A DNA stretch of 64,000 nt from Carideicomes alvinocaridis (GTDB lineage Bacteria; Pseudomonadota; Alphaproteobacteria; Rhodobacterales; Rhodobacteraceae), in the NCBI GenBank assembly GCA_005473895.2, contig SRJI02000018.1, positions 62,001 through 126,000 of the forward strand, in the 5' to 3' direction. Shown in pieces: positions 44,364 through 52,726 of the stretch. The position numbers and the translations under genes are program-made. The first letter of the stretch is position 1, and each line of letters starts with the position of its first letter. Below the pieces are notes generated by a model, which searched no databases, had not been told where the DNA came from, and was given only the letters and a program-made list of their open reading frames with translations.

Positions 44364-45137
44364 CTAGCGCTGCGACGGGTGCCAGAAGGTCACCCACCGT
44401 TCGACCAGCGCCACGAGCCCGTAGAGCACGGTGCCGGATATCGCGGATACCACGATCTCCGCCCATACCATATCAATTCCGAGGCGACCGACCTCTGTCG
44501 AGATGCGAAAGCCCATTCCCCGCGTCGGAGAGCCGAAATATTCGGCAACGATCGCCCCGATCAGCGCCAGCGTCGTGGCGATCTTGAGCCCGTTGAAGAT
44601 GAAGGGCATCGCCGCCGGCAGCCGCAGCTTGATCAGGCTCTGGACGTGGGTCGCCGAATAGGTGCGCATCAGGTCGCGCTGCATCAGGTCGGTGGCCCCG
44701 AGCCCGGCCAGCGTGTTGACCAGCATCGGGAAGAACACCATCACCGCGACCACCGCCGCCTTGGAATGCCAGTCGAAGCCGAACCACATCACCATGATCG
44801 GCGCCACGCCGACAATGGGAAGGGCGGCCATGAAGCTCGCCACTGGCAGCAGGCCGCGGCGCAGGAAATCGCTGCGGTCGATCAGCAGCGCCACGGCAAA
44901 ACCGGTCAGCGTGCCGATCAGCATGCCGGTCAGCGCGCCCTTGATCACCGTCTGCACGAAGTCGATCCAGAGCGTCCCGGTCGAGGCCGCGAAGCGGTCG
45001 GCGATCTCGCTCGGGGCGGGCAGGATGGCGAGCGGGATGTCGAGCCCGCGCACCATCGCCTCCCACAGCAGCACCACCAGCAGGCCGAAGCCCAGCGGCA
45101 GGGCGATCTTCTGCATCCGTGTCGCTTGACCCCTCAT
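44364..45137 (-). CDS. ABC transporter permease (pyrimidine import unit, second copy)
   Basis: A 257-aa inner-membrane permease of the SsuC/TauC family with about six helices. The coupling loop is in LGATDLMQRDLMRTYSATHVQSLIKLRLPAAMPFIFNGLK (EAA-type motif, written in parts). The ATG at 45137 overlaps the stop of the other permease (ATGA); an ATG at 45116 is also possible. Two different permeases suggest a heterodimeric channel. Confidence 0.92.
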   Translation of the reverse strand: MRGQATRMQKIALPLGFGLLVVLLWEAMVRGLDIPLAILPAPSEIADRFAASTGTLWIDFVQTVIKGALTGMLIGTLTGFAVALLIDRSDFLRRGLLPVASFMAALPIVGVAPIMVMWFGFDWHSKAAVVAVMVFFPMLVNTLAGLGATDLMQRDLMRTYSATHVQSLIKLRLPAAMPFIFNGLKIATTLALIGAIVAEYFGSPTRGMGFRISTEVGRLGIDMVWAEIVVSAISGTVLYGLVALVERWVTFWHPSQR

Positions 45138-46003
45138 GCCTGCACCCCCATCAGCCGGCCCGCCAGCCGTTCCACCCAGGTCACCACCCAGATCAGCAGA
45201 GCCGCCAGCAGTGCCGCGGCAAACAGCGCCGACCACATGATCATCGGCTCACCGAACTGCGATCCGATCAGCATCCGCGCGCCAAGGCCCGCGATGGCGC
45301 CGGTCGGCAGCTCGCCCACGATGGCACCGACGAGGCTGGCGGCCACGGCGATCTTCAGCGAAGCGAAGAAATAGGGCATGGAGGCCGGCAGCCGCAGCTT
45401 CCAGAATACCTGTCCCTTGGTGGCCCCGTAGGTCCGCAGCAGGTCGAGCTGCATGGCGTCCGGGCTGCGCAGCCCCGCCACCATGGAGACCAGCACCGGG
45501 AAGAAACTGAGATATCCAGCGATGATCGCCTTGGGCACCATCAGGCTGTCCGCGCCGAGCGCATTGCTCAGCACCACGATCATCGGCGCCAGCGCCACCA
45601 CCGGGATGGTCTGGCTGATGATCGCCCAGGGCATGAGCGTCAGGTCCATCGCCCGGCTCAGCACGATGATCACCGCCAGTGCCACGCCGCCCACGATCCC
45701 CAGGGCAAAGCCCGCCATGGTGGCCTGGAAGGTGATGTAGCCGTGGTAGACGAGGCTGCGCTTCGACGTGACCTTCTTGTCGATGATGCCGTCATACAGC
45801 TCTGCCGCCACCTGGTGCGGGGCGGGCAGGACCGCGCGGTCCTGGTTCATCGTGTCGCGAAAGACCTCGGAGAAGGACGGCTCGGTGCCGGCGCGGGCGG
45901 CCTGGTCCATGGTCCAGGCGCGGTTCATGGCGAAGGATCCGGCGTACCAGATGGCGATGATCGCCAGCACGACGACGAGGATGGGGCCGATATTGCGTCT
46001 CAT
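45134..46003 (-). CDS. ABC transporter permease (pyrimidine import unit, first copy)
   Basis: A 289-aa inner-membrane permease of the SsuC/TauC family. It has an extra N-terminal helix and a periplasmic segment (residues 25-80) before the transport core. The EAA-type loop reads SPDAMQLDLLRTYGATKGQ. About 30 percent of the core seems shared with the next gene by eye, consistent with an old duplication. It lies between the ATPase and the second permease. Confidence 0.92.
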   Translation of the reverse strand: MRRNIGPILVVVLAIIAIWYAGSFAMNRAWTMDQAARAGTEPSFSEVFRDTMNQDRAVLPAPHQVAAELYDGIIDKKVTSKRSLVYHGYITFQATMAGFALGIVGGVALAVIIVLSRAMDLTLMPWAIISQTIPVVALAPMIVVLSNALGADSLMVPKAIIAGYLSFFPVLVSMVAGLRSPDAMQLDLLRTYGATKGQVFWKLRLPASMPYFFASLKIAVAASLVGAIVGELPTGAIAGLGARMLIGSQFGEPMIMWSALFAAALLAALLIWVVTWVERLAGRLMGVQA

Positions 46004-46040
46004 GCGCCGGCCCTCCGTTCGGGAATCGTTGCCATGCCGC

Positions 46041-46823
46041 TCACTCCGCCTCGTGCCCGGCGCGCAGGCCCTCGCGGACCCGGTGCGACAGCTCGATGAA
46101 TTCCTTCGTGTCCCGGATGTCGAGCGGGCGTTCCGCCGGCAGCGGGCTGTCGATCACGTCCGAGATACGGCCCGGCCGGGGGCTCATGACGACGATCTTG
46201 GTCGACAGGAACACCGCCTCGGGGATGGAGTGGGTGACGAAGCCGATGGTCTTGTTCGTCTTCTTCCAGAGCGCCAGGAGCTGCTCGTTCAGGTGGTCGC
46301 GCACGATCTCGTCCAGCGCGCCGAAGGGTTCGTCCATCAGCAGGATGTCCGCGTCGAAGGCCAGCGCCCGGGCGATCGACGCCCGCTGCTGCATCCCGCC
46401 CGAAAGCTGCCAGGGATATTTCTTCTCGAAGCCGGCAAGCTCCACCAGTTCCAGCACCTGTTTCACGCGCTCGGCCTGCGCGGCCTTGTCGTAGCCCATG
46501 ATCTCCAGCGGCAGGCGGATATTGCCGCCGATGGTCCTCCAGGGATAAAGCCCCGCGGCCTGGAAGACGTAGCCGTAGGCGCGGTTCTTGCGCGCCTCCT
46601 CGGGCGAGACGCCGTTGACGGTCACCTTGCCGGCGGTGGGCTTCTCGAGGTCGGCCATGACCCGCAGGAAGGTCGTCTTGCCGCAGCCCGAAGGGCCGAT
46701 GAAGCTGACGAACTCGCCCCGGTTGATGTCGAGCGACACGTCCTTGAGCGCGTTCACCGGCCCGTCATTGGTCTGGAAGGTCAGCGAAAGGTTCTTCGCC
46801 GAAATTACTGTATCCTGGCTCAC
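46041..46823 (-). CDS. ABC transporter ATP-binding protein (pyrimidine import unit)
   Basis: A 260-aa ATPase of the nitrate/sulfonate/taurine group. Walker A GPSGCGKTT, Q-loop VFQAAGLYPWRT, signature LSGGMQQRASIARAL, Walker B ILLMDEPFGALD and switch His in FVTHSIPEAVFLS are all intact. It energises the two permeases downstream. A hairpin lies between it and the dihydropyrimidinase gene. Confidence 0.94.
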   Translation of the reverse strand: MSQDTVISAKNLSLTFQTNDGPVNALKDVSLDINRGEFVSFIGPSGCGKTTFLRVMADLEKPTAGKVTVNGVSPEEARKNRAYGYVFQAAGLYPWRTIGGNIRLPLEIMGYDKAAQAERVKQVLELVELAGFEKKYPWQLSGGMQQRASIARALAFDADILLMDEPFGALDEIVRDHLNEQLLALWKKTNKTIGFVTHSIPEAVFLSTKIVVMSPRPGRISDVIDSPLPAERPLDIRDTKEFIELSHRVREGLRAGHEAE

Positions 46824-46890
46824 GTCTGGCTGGCCTTTTTGTTTGATGCCCCGGTCTTTTGCCGCCGGGGTTCACCGTCCCTGTTGAAGA

Positions 46891-46916
46891 ATGCCCCGAC
46901 GCATCGGCCGGGGCAT
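46891..46916 (-). terminator. Hairpin between dihydropyrimidinase and the transporter genes
   Basis: ATGCCCCG pairs with CGGGGCAT around a 10-base loop; on the minus strand TCTTC follows. It sits 7 bp after the dihydropyrimidinase stop and may reduce read-through into the transporter genes. Confidence 0.6.
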
Positions 46917-46922
46917 CCACGC

Positions 46923-48383
46923 TCAGATCCCCGCGGGGATGTTCAGCGGATCGCGCTTGATCTGCTTGGGGGCCGTCAGCTCCTTCCATTTCGACAGCGC
47001 CACGTTCGGCGCCGGGAAGGCGGGGCGCGGCACGAACTTGCCGCGGCCGGGCTGCGGCTGGCTGTTCTGACCCCAGGCCCAGATGACCTCGCCGCGCGAG
47101 ATGGTGTAGCGCGGCTGGGCCTTCACCTCGAAGCCCTCGAAGACGTTGTAGTCGAGGATCGAGTGGTGGTTCGACGCGCTGATGGTCTTGGAGATCTTCG
47201 GATCCCAGACCACGATATCCGCGTCCGCGCCTTCGACCAGCGCGCCCTTCTTGGGATAGATGTTGAGGATCTTGGCGATGTTGGTGGAGGTCACGGCGAC
47301 GAATTCGTTCATCGTCAGGCGCCCGGTCTCCACCCCTTCGGTCCAGAGCACGGCGAGCCGTTCCTCCAGCCCGTTGGAGCCGTTGGGGATGATACGGAAA
47401 TCGTCGATCCCGCGCCGTTTCTGTTCGGTCGAGAAGGCGGCGTGGTCGGTCGCCACCACCTGGAGCGAGCCCGCCTGCAGCCCGGCCCAGAGCGAATTCT
47501 GGTGGTCCTTGGAGCGGAAGGGCGGCGACATCACGCGGCGCGCGGCATGGTCCCAGTCCTTGTCGAAATACTCGCTCTCGTCGAGCGTCAGGAACTGCAC
47601 CAGCGGCTCGCCATAGACCCGCATCCCCTTCTGGCGCGCCCGGCGGATGGCCTCGTGGCTCTGCTCGCAGGAGACGTGGACGATGTAGAGCGGCACGCCC
47701 GCGGCATCGGCGATGGTGATGGCGCGGTTCGCCGCCTCGCCCTCGAATTCGGGCGGGCGGGAATAGGCGTGGCCCTCGGGCCCGGTGATGCCCTGGTCGA
47801 AGTAATATTGCTGCATGTCCGCCACGAGGTCGCCGTTCTCGGCATGGACCATGGGCAGCGCGCCGAGATCACGGCAGCGCTTGAACGAGGCGAACATCTC
47901 GTCGTCCTCGACCATCAGCGCGCCCTTGTAGGCCATGAAGTGCTTGAACGAGTTCACGCCGTTGTCGACGGCGTATTTCATCTCGTCGAAGGTCTGCTCG
48001 TTCCAGCCGGTGATGGCCATGTGGTAGCCGATGTCGGTGCAGATCTGCGGGGCGGACTTGCGGTGCCATTCGTTGATCGCGTTCTTGATCGACCCGTCGG
48101 CGCCCGGCAGGCAGAAATCCACCAGCATGGTGGTTCCGCCGCAGGCCGCGGCCCATGTGCCGGTCTCGAAGGTCTCGGCGGCAGTGGTGCCCATGAAGGG
48201 CATTTCCATGTGGGTATGCGGGTCGATGCCGCCGGGGATGACATAGGCGCCCTCGGCGTCGATCGTCTCGTCGCCCTTCAGGTCCTCGCCGATCCGCTTG
48301 ATGGTCTCGCCCTCGATGAGGATGTCGGCCTTGAACGTGCGGTCCGCCGTCACGATCGTGCCGTTCTTGATCACCTTGCTCAT
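46923..48383 (-). CDS. hydA: Dihydropyrimidinase (D-hydantoinase)
   Basis: Opens the ring of dihydrouracil or dihydrothymine to N-carbamoyl-beta-amino acid. 486 aa, cyclic amidohydrolase. The binuclear zinc site is visible: GGIDPHTHMEMP (HxH), the carboxylated Lys in FKHFMAYKGAL, PMVHAENGD, YIVHVSCEQS and VATDHAAFSTEQK. The ATG at 48383 gives MSKVIKNGTIVTA. It acts between dihydropyrimidine dehydrogenase (PreTA) and the carbamoyl hydrolase encoded upstream. Confidence 0.95.
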   Translation of the reverse strand: MSKVIKNGTIVTADRTFKADILIEGETIKRIGEDLKGDETIDAEGAYVIPGGIDPHTHMEMPFMGTTAAETFETGTWAAACGGTTMLVDFCLPGADGSIKNAINEWHRKSAPQICTDIGYHMAITGWNEQTFDEMKYAVDNGVNSFKHFMAYKGALMVEDDEMFASFKRCRDLGALPMVHAENGDLVADMQQYYFDQGITGPEGHAYSRPPEFEGEAANRAITIADAAGVPLYIVHVSCEQSHEAIRRARQKGMRVYGEPLVQFLTLDESEYFDKDWDHAARRVMSPPFRSKDHQNSLWAGLQAGSLQVVATDHAAFSTEQKRRGIDDFRIIPNGSNGLEERLAVLWTEGVETGRLTMNEFVAVTSTNIAKILNIYPKKGALVEGADADIVVWDPKISKTISASNHHSILDYNVFEGFEVKAQPRYTISRGEVIWAWGQNSQPQPGRGKFVPRPAFPAPNVALSKWKELTAPKQIKRDPLNIPAGI

Positions 48384-48524
48384 GTCATCTTCTCCCTGTC
48401 TCCGGGCCATTGGCTGCCCGGTGCTGGTAAGGGACCGGCCCGAGTCGCTGCCCGAAGCCTAGCCCACGCTTTCGATCCTAGCGATTCCCGCCTGCCTTAC
48501 GACGCGGAAACGCCTGTTTTTCGG

Positions 48525-48842
48525 TCAGACCGACCCGAAACAGCCCAGGGCGGGGCCATGCACGCCGATGTCGAGCGGTCCGAAATCGCTGTCCACGCAG
48601 AGCGAGAAATATCCGGCAGTGGGCAGGTAGACGACCGAGTACTGGCCGTTCGACCGCGTCACCATCCAGCATTCCTGGGTGATCCCGCCGGAGAACTGCA
48701 CGCTGATCTCCCGCGGGGGCACCCGGAGGCGCTCGAACGCCTCCAGCGTCTTGCGCCGGGCCCGGTCGGTGATGTCGAAGGCGGCGATTTCCTCGTCCAC
48801 CAGTCGTCTCACCTTCTCGGGCGTGGTGCGCTCCGCGATCAA
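48525..48842 (-). CDS. Uncharacterised 105-aa protein in the pyrimidine island
   Basis: A small soluble protein I do not recognise. The likely start is the TTG at 48842, four bases after the hydrolase stop, with GGAG 7 bases upstream; translation would be coupled. The N-terminal half is helical and charged (TPEKVRRLVDEEIAAFDITDRARRKTLEAFERL); the C-terminal half looks like beta strands (ISVQFSGGITQECWMV, YSVVYLPTAGYFSLCVDSDFGPLDIGVHGP). Three cysteines. Its place between two catabolic genes suggests a part in the pathway, which is inference. Confidence 0.65.
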   Translation of the reverse strand: MIAERTTPEKVRRLVDEEIAAFDITDRARRKTLEAFERLRVPPREISVQFSGGITQECWMVTRSNGQYSVVYLPTAGYFSLCVDSDFGPLDIGVHGPALGCFGSV

Positions 48843-48846
48843 GCTG

Positions 48847-50097
48847 TCACTCCACAATCTCCGCCGTCTCGACCACCGCATGCATCAGCACCTCGGCGCC
48901 CGCCACGGCCCAGTCCTTGGAGATCTCCTCGGCCTCGTTGTGGCTCAGCCCGTCGACGCAGGGGCACATGACCATCGCGGTCGGCGCCACCTGGTTGATC
49001 CAGCAGGCATCGTGCCCGGCGCCAGAGACGATGTCCTTGTGGGAATAGCCCAGCCGCTCGGCCGCGCTGCGCACCGCCTGCACGCAGGTCGGGTCGAATT
49101 CCACCGGGTCGAAGCCGCCGACCTTCTCGAACTCGACCTCCAGACCCATGTCATCAGCGATCTTCTGGCCCTCTTCGCGCAGGCGCTTTTCCATGTCCTG
49201 GATGATCGCGAGGTCCGGGCAGCGGAAATCGACGGTGAAGACCGCCTTGCCGGGGATCACGTTGCGCGAGTTGGGGTAGACGTCGATATGGCCCGCCGCG
49301 CCCACCGCGTGGGGTTTGTGGGACCAGGCGATCTCGTCCACCTTCTCGAGGATGCGCGCCATGCCCAGCCCAGCATTCTTTCGCATCGGCATGGGGGTGG
49401 AGCCGGTATGCGCGTCCTTGCCGGTCACGGTCACCTGCGTCCAGCTCAGGCCCTGGCCGTGGGTGACGACGCCGATATCCTTGCCCTCGGCCTCGAGGAT
49501 CGGGCCCTGTTCGATGTGCAGCTCGAAGAAGGCGTGCATCTTGCGGTCGCCGACCTTTTCGTCGCCCTTCCAGCCGATGCGCTCCAGCTCCTCGCCGAAT
49601 TTCTTGCCCTTGGCATCCTCGCGCCCATAGGCCCAATCCTGGTCATGCACGCCGGCGAAGACGCCCGAGGACAGCATGGCGGGGGCAAAGCGCGTGCCCT
49701 CCTCGTTGGTCCAGTTGGTGACCACGATCGGGTGCTTCGTCTTGATGCCCAGGTCGTTGAGCGTGCGCACCAGCTCCAGCCCGCCGAGCACGCCCAGCAC
49801 CCCGTCATATTTCCCGCCGGTGGGCTGGGTGTCGAGGTGGCTGCCCACGTAGACCGGCAGCGCGTCGGGGTCCGTGCCCTCGCGCCGGGCGAACATGTTG
49901 CCCATGGTGTCGAGCCCCATGGTGCAGCCCGCGTCCTCGCACCATTTCTGGAACAGGGCGCGGCCCTCGCCATCCTCGTCGGTCAGGGTCTGGCGGTTGT
50001 TGCCGCCCGCGACACCCGGCCCGATCTTGGCCATTTCCATCAGGCTGTCCCAGAGCCGGTCGCCGTTTATCTTGAGATTCTCGCCGGGCGCTGCCAT
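48847..50097 (-). CDS. Zn-dependent N-carbamoyl hydrolase (beta-ureidopropionase, M20 type)
   Basis: Releases beta-alanine or 3-aminoisobutyrate, CO2 and ammonia from the N-carbamoyl acid. 416 aa. Metal ligands are in VGSHLDTQPTGGKYDG, TNEEGTRFAPAMLSSGVFAG and ELHIEQGPILE; the dimerisation domain and GAGHDACWI follow. This is the AmaB/HyuC-AllC group. Neighbours point to beta-ureidopropionase rather than allantoate or L-carbamoylase activity. It is divergent from rutR across a region with a strong palindrome. Confidence 0.93.
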   Translation of the reverse strand: MAAPGENLKINGDRLWDSLMEMAKIGPGVAGGNNRQTLTDEDGEGRALFQKWCEDAGCTMGLDTMGNMFARREGTDPDALPVYVGSHLDTQPTGGKYDGVLGVLGGLELVRTLNDLGIKTKHPIVVTNWTNEEGTRFAPAMLSSGVFAGVHDQDWAYGREDAKGKKFGEELERIGWKGDEKVGDRKMHAFFELHIEQGPILEAEGKDIGVVTHGQGLSWTQVTVTGKDAHTGSTPMPMRKNAGLGMARILEKVDEIAWSHKPHAVGAAGHIDVYPNSRNVIPGKAVFTVDFRCPDLAIIQDMEKRLREEGQKIADDMGLEVEFEKVGGFDPVEFDPTCVQAVRSAAERLGYSHKDIVSGAGHDACWINQVAPTAMVMCPCVDGLSHNEAEEISKDWAVAGAEVLMHAVVETAEIVE

Positions 50098-50183
50098 CGT
50101 TCAGATCTCCCTGGTCCGGTGGTTCGCAGCGGCCGTCTCGGAAAACCGACTGGCTCTCTCAGCTTGCGTCCCCGGAGTAAGTT

Positions 50184-50201
50184 TTTTACCATTTGGTAAA
50201 A
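50184..50201. promoter_or_regulatory. RutR-like operator upstream of the hydrolase and rutR
   Basis: TTTTACCA-TT-TGGTAAAA is a perfect 18-bp palindrome. The E. coli RutR site is TTGACCA-N2-TGGTCAA, so the core ACCA-N2-TGGT and spacing agree. It lies 86 bp from the hydrolase start and 125 bp from the regulator start, in the divergent region. Confidence 0.7.
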
Positions 50202-50325
50202 CCAACGATTGCAACGCGTCCGGCACAAGTCAAGGGAGGATGTCCCGAGCGAACTGCCCGCGCCCGGCCGGGTTCTGGCGTGATGATTTTTCATGCGCTA
50301 AGCCTGACATGGAAAGGGAATTCGC

Positions 50326-50937
50326 GTGGACAAGCCGCTGAAAAAGCCGAGCCGCATCCAGATCCGCAACCGCAAGGTCATCCTGGAGGCGGCGCTGGAG
50401 GTCTTTTCGCGCTACGGCTTCCGCGGTGCGACGCTCGATCAGATCGCCGAGCAGGCGGCGATGTCCAAGCCCAACATCCTGTATTACTTCGAGGGCAAGG
50501 AGGCGATCCACGACGCGCTGCTGACCCGCCTGCTGGAGACCTGGCTCGACCCGCTGCGCGAGATGGACGCGCAGGGCGATCCGAAATCCGAGATCCTGGG
50601 CTACGTGCGGCGCAAGCTGGACATGAGCCGCGATTTTCCCCGCGAAAGCAGGCTCTTCGCCAATGAGATCCTGCAGGGCGCGCCGCGCATGATGCCGGTG
50701 CTCGAGGGCGAGCTGAAGGCGCTGGTCGACGAGAAGGTGGCGGTGATCCGCGGCTGGATCGCGGCCGGCAAGATGGCCGAGATGGATCCCTACCACCTGA
50801 TCTTCTCGATCTGGGCTTTGACGCAGCACTACGCGGATTTCGATTCCCAGATCCGCGCGGTGCTGGGCCATGACGGCGCCATCGCCGAGGCCGAGCCCTT
50901 CATGGAGGCCCTGTTCACCCGGCTGCTGGCGCGCTGA
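50326..50937 (+). CDS. rutR: TetR-family regulator RutR
   Basis: A 203-aa pyrimidine-responsive regulator. The helix-turn-helix is ATLDQIAEQAAMSKPNILYYFEGKEAIHDALL; the C-terminal domain (RLFANEILQGAPRMMP, FSIWALTQHYADFDSQIRAVLG) is that of RutR, which binds uracil or thymine and then leaves DNA. The GTG at 50326 has AAAGGGAA upstream. Two matching palindromes in the island, one adjacent, support a direct role. The stop abuts the convergent 63-aa gene. Confidence 0.93.
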   Translation: MDKPLKKPSRIQIRNRKVILEAALEVFSRYGFRGATLDQIAEQAAMSKPNILYYFEGKEAIHDALLTRLLETWLDPLREMDAQGDPKSEILGYVRRKLDMSRDFPRESRLFANEILQGAPRMMPVLEGELKALVDEKVAVIRGWIAAGKMAEMDPYHLIFSIWALTQHYADFDSQIRAVLGHDGAIAEAEPFMEALFTRLLAR

Positions 50938-51129
50938 CTAGCTCTCCGCGCCGTCCGGGCCGCGCGGAATGCACTCCTCCACGATCCGTGTCGCGCGGTC
51001 GGCATCATCCAGCTCGTTGGCCAGCGTGAGGCAGACCTCGGCCAGGTAGATCGGCGCCCGTTCCTCGCCCACCTCCTCCACCGCGCGGGCAAGGGCCTCG
51101 TAGACGGCTTCAATCGTTTCGATGCTCAT
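50938..51129 (-). CDS. Uncharacterised 63-aa protein
   Basis: A very small acidic, helical protein: MSIETIEAVYEALARAVEEV, then YLAEVCLTLANELDDADRATRIVEECIPRG. The pattern slightly recalls DUF2783, a family of tiny alphaproteobacterial proteins, but I am not sure. It starts at the ATG at 51129 with AGGAG-like GGAGACC upstream. Its stop abuts the rutR stop. It follows the preA terminator, so it may have its own promoter. Confidence 0.6.
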   Translation of the reverse strand: MSIETIEAVYEALARAVEEVGEERAPIYLAEVCLTLANELDDADRATRIVEECIPRGPDGAES

Positions 51130-51334
51130 CTGCGGTCTCCTTCCAGCCGGCGGCCTGCGCGTGGCCCGCTTCGCCGCTCCGCAGGAGGCCGGGCGGCAGC
51201 GTTCAGATGCGAAGCCCACAGGTAGTCGCGCCGTGTCCGGTATCCAGCCGGAGTGCCCCGTTGCGGCCCGTCGTGCCTTCAGGCGCGGGGCCGGAGGGCG
51301 ACGACCCATGGCCGGCAAGTCCTGCGGCAGCAAT

Positions 51335-51368
51335 GCAAAAAGCCGCCCCCGGTCTCCCGCGGGCGGCT
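51335..51368 (-). terminator. Rho-independent terminator of preA
   Basis: On the minus strand AAGCCGCCC pairs with GGGCGGCTT around a 12-base loop, followed by TTT. It lies 50 bp after the preA stop and ends the preT-unknown-preA unit. Confidence 0.88.
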
Positions 51369-51417
51369 TCGGTCACGACATGCGACGGGCGCCGGGGACC
51401 CTCGGCGGCGGGCCGGC

Positions 51418-52722
51418 CTATTCCGCCGCCTTCACCGCGCCCGGGTTGTTCGGGTGCGTCGTCCAGTTGGCATATTCGGGCTGCACCACCTTGCCGGTGC
51501 GCTCGTCGACCTGGCCGGGTTCGAGCTGCACCATGGTGATGCAATCCTCCACCGGGCAGACATTGACGCAGAGGTTGCAGGCGACGCATTCGTCGTCCTT
51601 CACCTCGAAGACCCGGCCCGGCTTCATCGCGATGGCCTGGTGGGAGGTGTCCTCGCAGGCGGCGAAGCAACGGCCGCAGGAAATGCAGAGATCCTGGTCG
51701 ATGCGCGCCTTGGCGATGTAGTTGAGGTTCAGGTGCTGCCAGTCGCTGACATTCGGCACCGCGCGGCCGACGAACTCCTCGACCGAGGCAAAGCCCTTGT
51801 CGTCGAGGTAGTCGGACAGGCCCGAGATCATCTCCTGCACCACCTTGAAGCCATAGGTCATGGCCGCGGTGCAGACCTGCACGTTGCCGCAGCCCAGCGC
51901 GATGAACTCGGCCGCGTCCTTCCAGGTGGTCACGCCGCCGATGCCGCTGATCGGCAGGCCCTGAAGCTCGGGGTCGCGGGCGATCTCGGCCACCATGTTG
52001 AGCGCGATGGGTTTCACCGCCGGCCCGCAATAGCCGCCATGCGCGCCCTTGCCGTCGATGGTCGGCTCCGGCGCGAAGAGGTCGAGGTTGACCGAGGTGA
52101 TGGAGTTGATCGTGTTGATCAGCGACACCGCGTCGGCGCCCCCGCGCTTGGCGGCGGCGGCGGGTTTGCGGATGTCGGTGATGTTCGGCGTCAGCTTGAC
52201 GATGCAGGGAAGCGAGGAATTCTCCTTCACCCAGCGGGTCACCATCTCGATATATTCCGGCACCTGCCCCACGGCCGAGCCCATGCCGCGCTCGCTCATC
52301 CCGTGCGGACAGCCGAAGTTCAGCTCCACCCCGTCGGCGCCGGTCGCCTCGACCAGCGGCAGGATCGTCTTCCACGCCTGCTCCTCGCAGGGCACCATGA
52401 GCGAGACGATCACGGCGCGGTCGGGATAGTCCTTCTTGACGCGGGTGATCTCCTCCAGGTTGGTCTGGAGCGAACGGTCGGTGATCAGCTCGATGTTGTT
52501 GAGCCCCAGCAGCCGCCGGTCGGCGCCCCAGATCGCGCCGTAGCGCGGGCCGTTGACGTTGACCACCGGCGGGTCCTCGCCCAGCGTCTTCCACACCACG
52601 CCGCCCCAGCCGGCCTCGAAGGCGCGGCGGACGTTGTATTCCTTGTCGGTGGGCGGGGCCGAGGCCAGCCAGAACGGGTTCGGGGACTTGATCCCCAGGA
52701 ATTCGGTCGTGAGATCGGCCAT
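51418..52722 (-). CDS. preA: NAD-dependent dihydropyrimidine dehydrogenase subunit PreA
   Basis: FMN subunit that reduces uracil or thymine to the dihydropyrimidine. 434 aa. TIM-barrel residues include the catalytic Cys in ELNFGCPHGMSERGMGSAVG. The C-terminus has two [4Fe-4S] motifs, CISCGRCFAACEDTSHQ and CVACNLCVNVCPVEDC. The ATG at 52722 follows GGGAGAC. It pairs with PreT, which passes electrons from NADH, though a 173-aa gene lies between the two. Confidence 0.96.
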   Translation of the reverse strand: MADLTTEFLGIKSPNPFWLASAPPTDKEYNVRRAFEAGWGGVVWKTLGEDPPVVNVNGPRYGAIWGADRRLLGLNNIELITDRSLQTNLEEITRVKKDYPDRAVIVSLMVPCEEQAWKTILPLVEATGADGVELNFGCPHGMSERGMGSAVGQVPEYIEMVTRWVKENSSLPCIVKLTPNITDIRKPAAAAKRGGADAVSLINTINSITSVNLDLFAPEPTIDGKGAHGGYCGPAVKPIALNMVAEIARDPELQGLPISGIGGVTTWKDAAEFIALGCGNVQVCTAAMTYGFKVVQEMISGLSDYLDDKGFASVEEFVGRAVPNVSDWQHLNLNYIAKARIDQDLCISCGRCFAACEDTSHQAIAMKPGRVFEVKDDECVACNLCVNVCPVEDCITMVQLEPGQVDERTGKVVQPEYANWTTHPNNPGAVKAAE

Positions 52723-52726
52723 TGTG

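Noticed and set aside
45768-48971. Open frame of 1067 codons on the plus strand through the pyrimidine island
   Set aside because: It runs antisense to a permease, an ATPase and dihydropyrimidinase, all with intact motifs. It is a by-product of high G+C at third positions.
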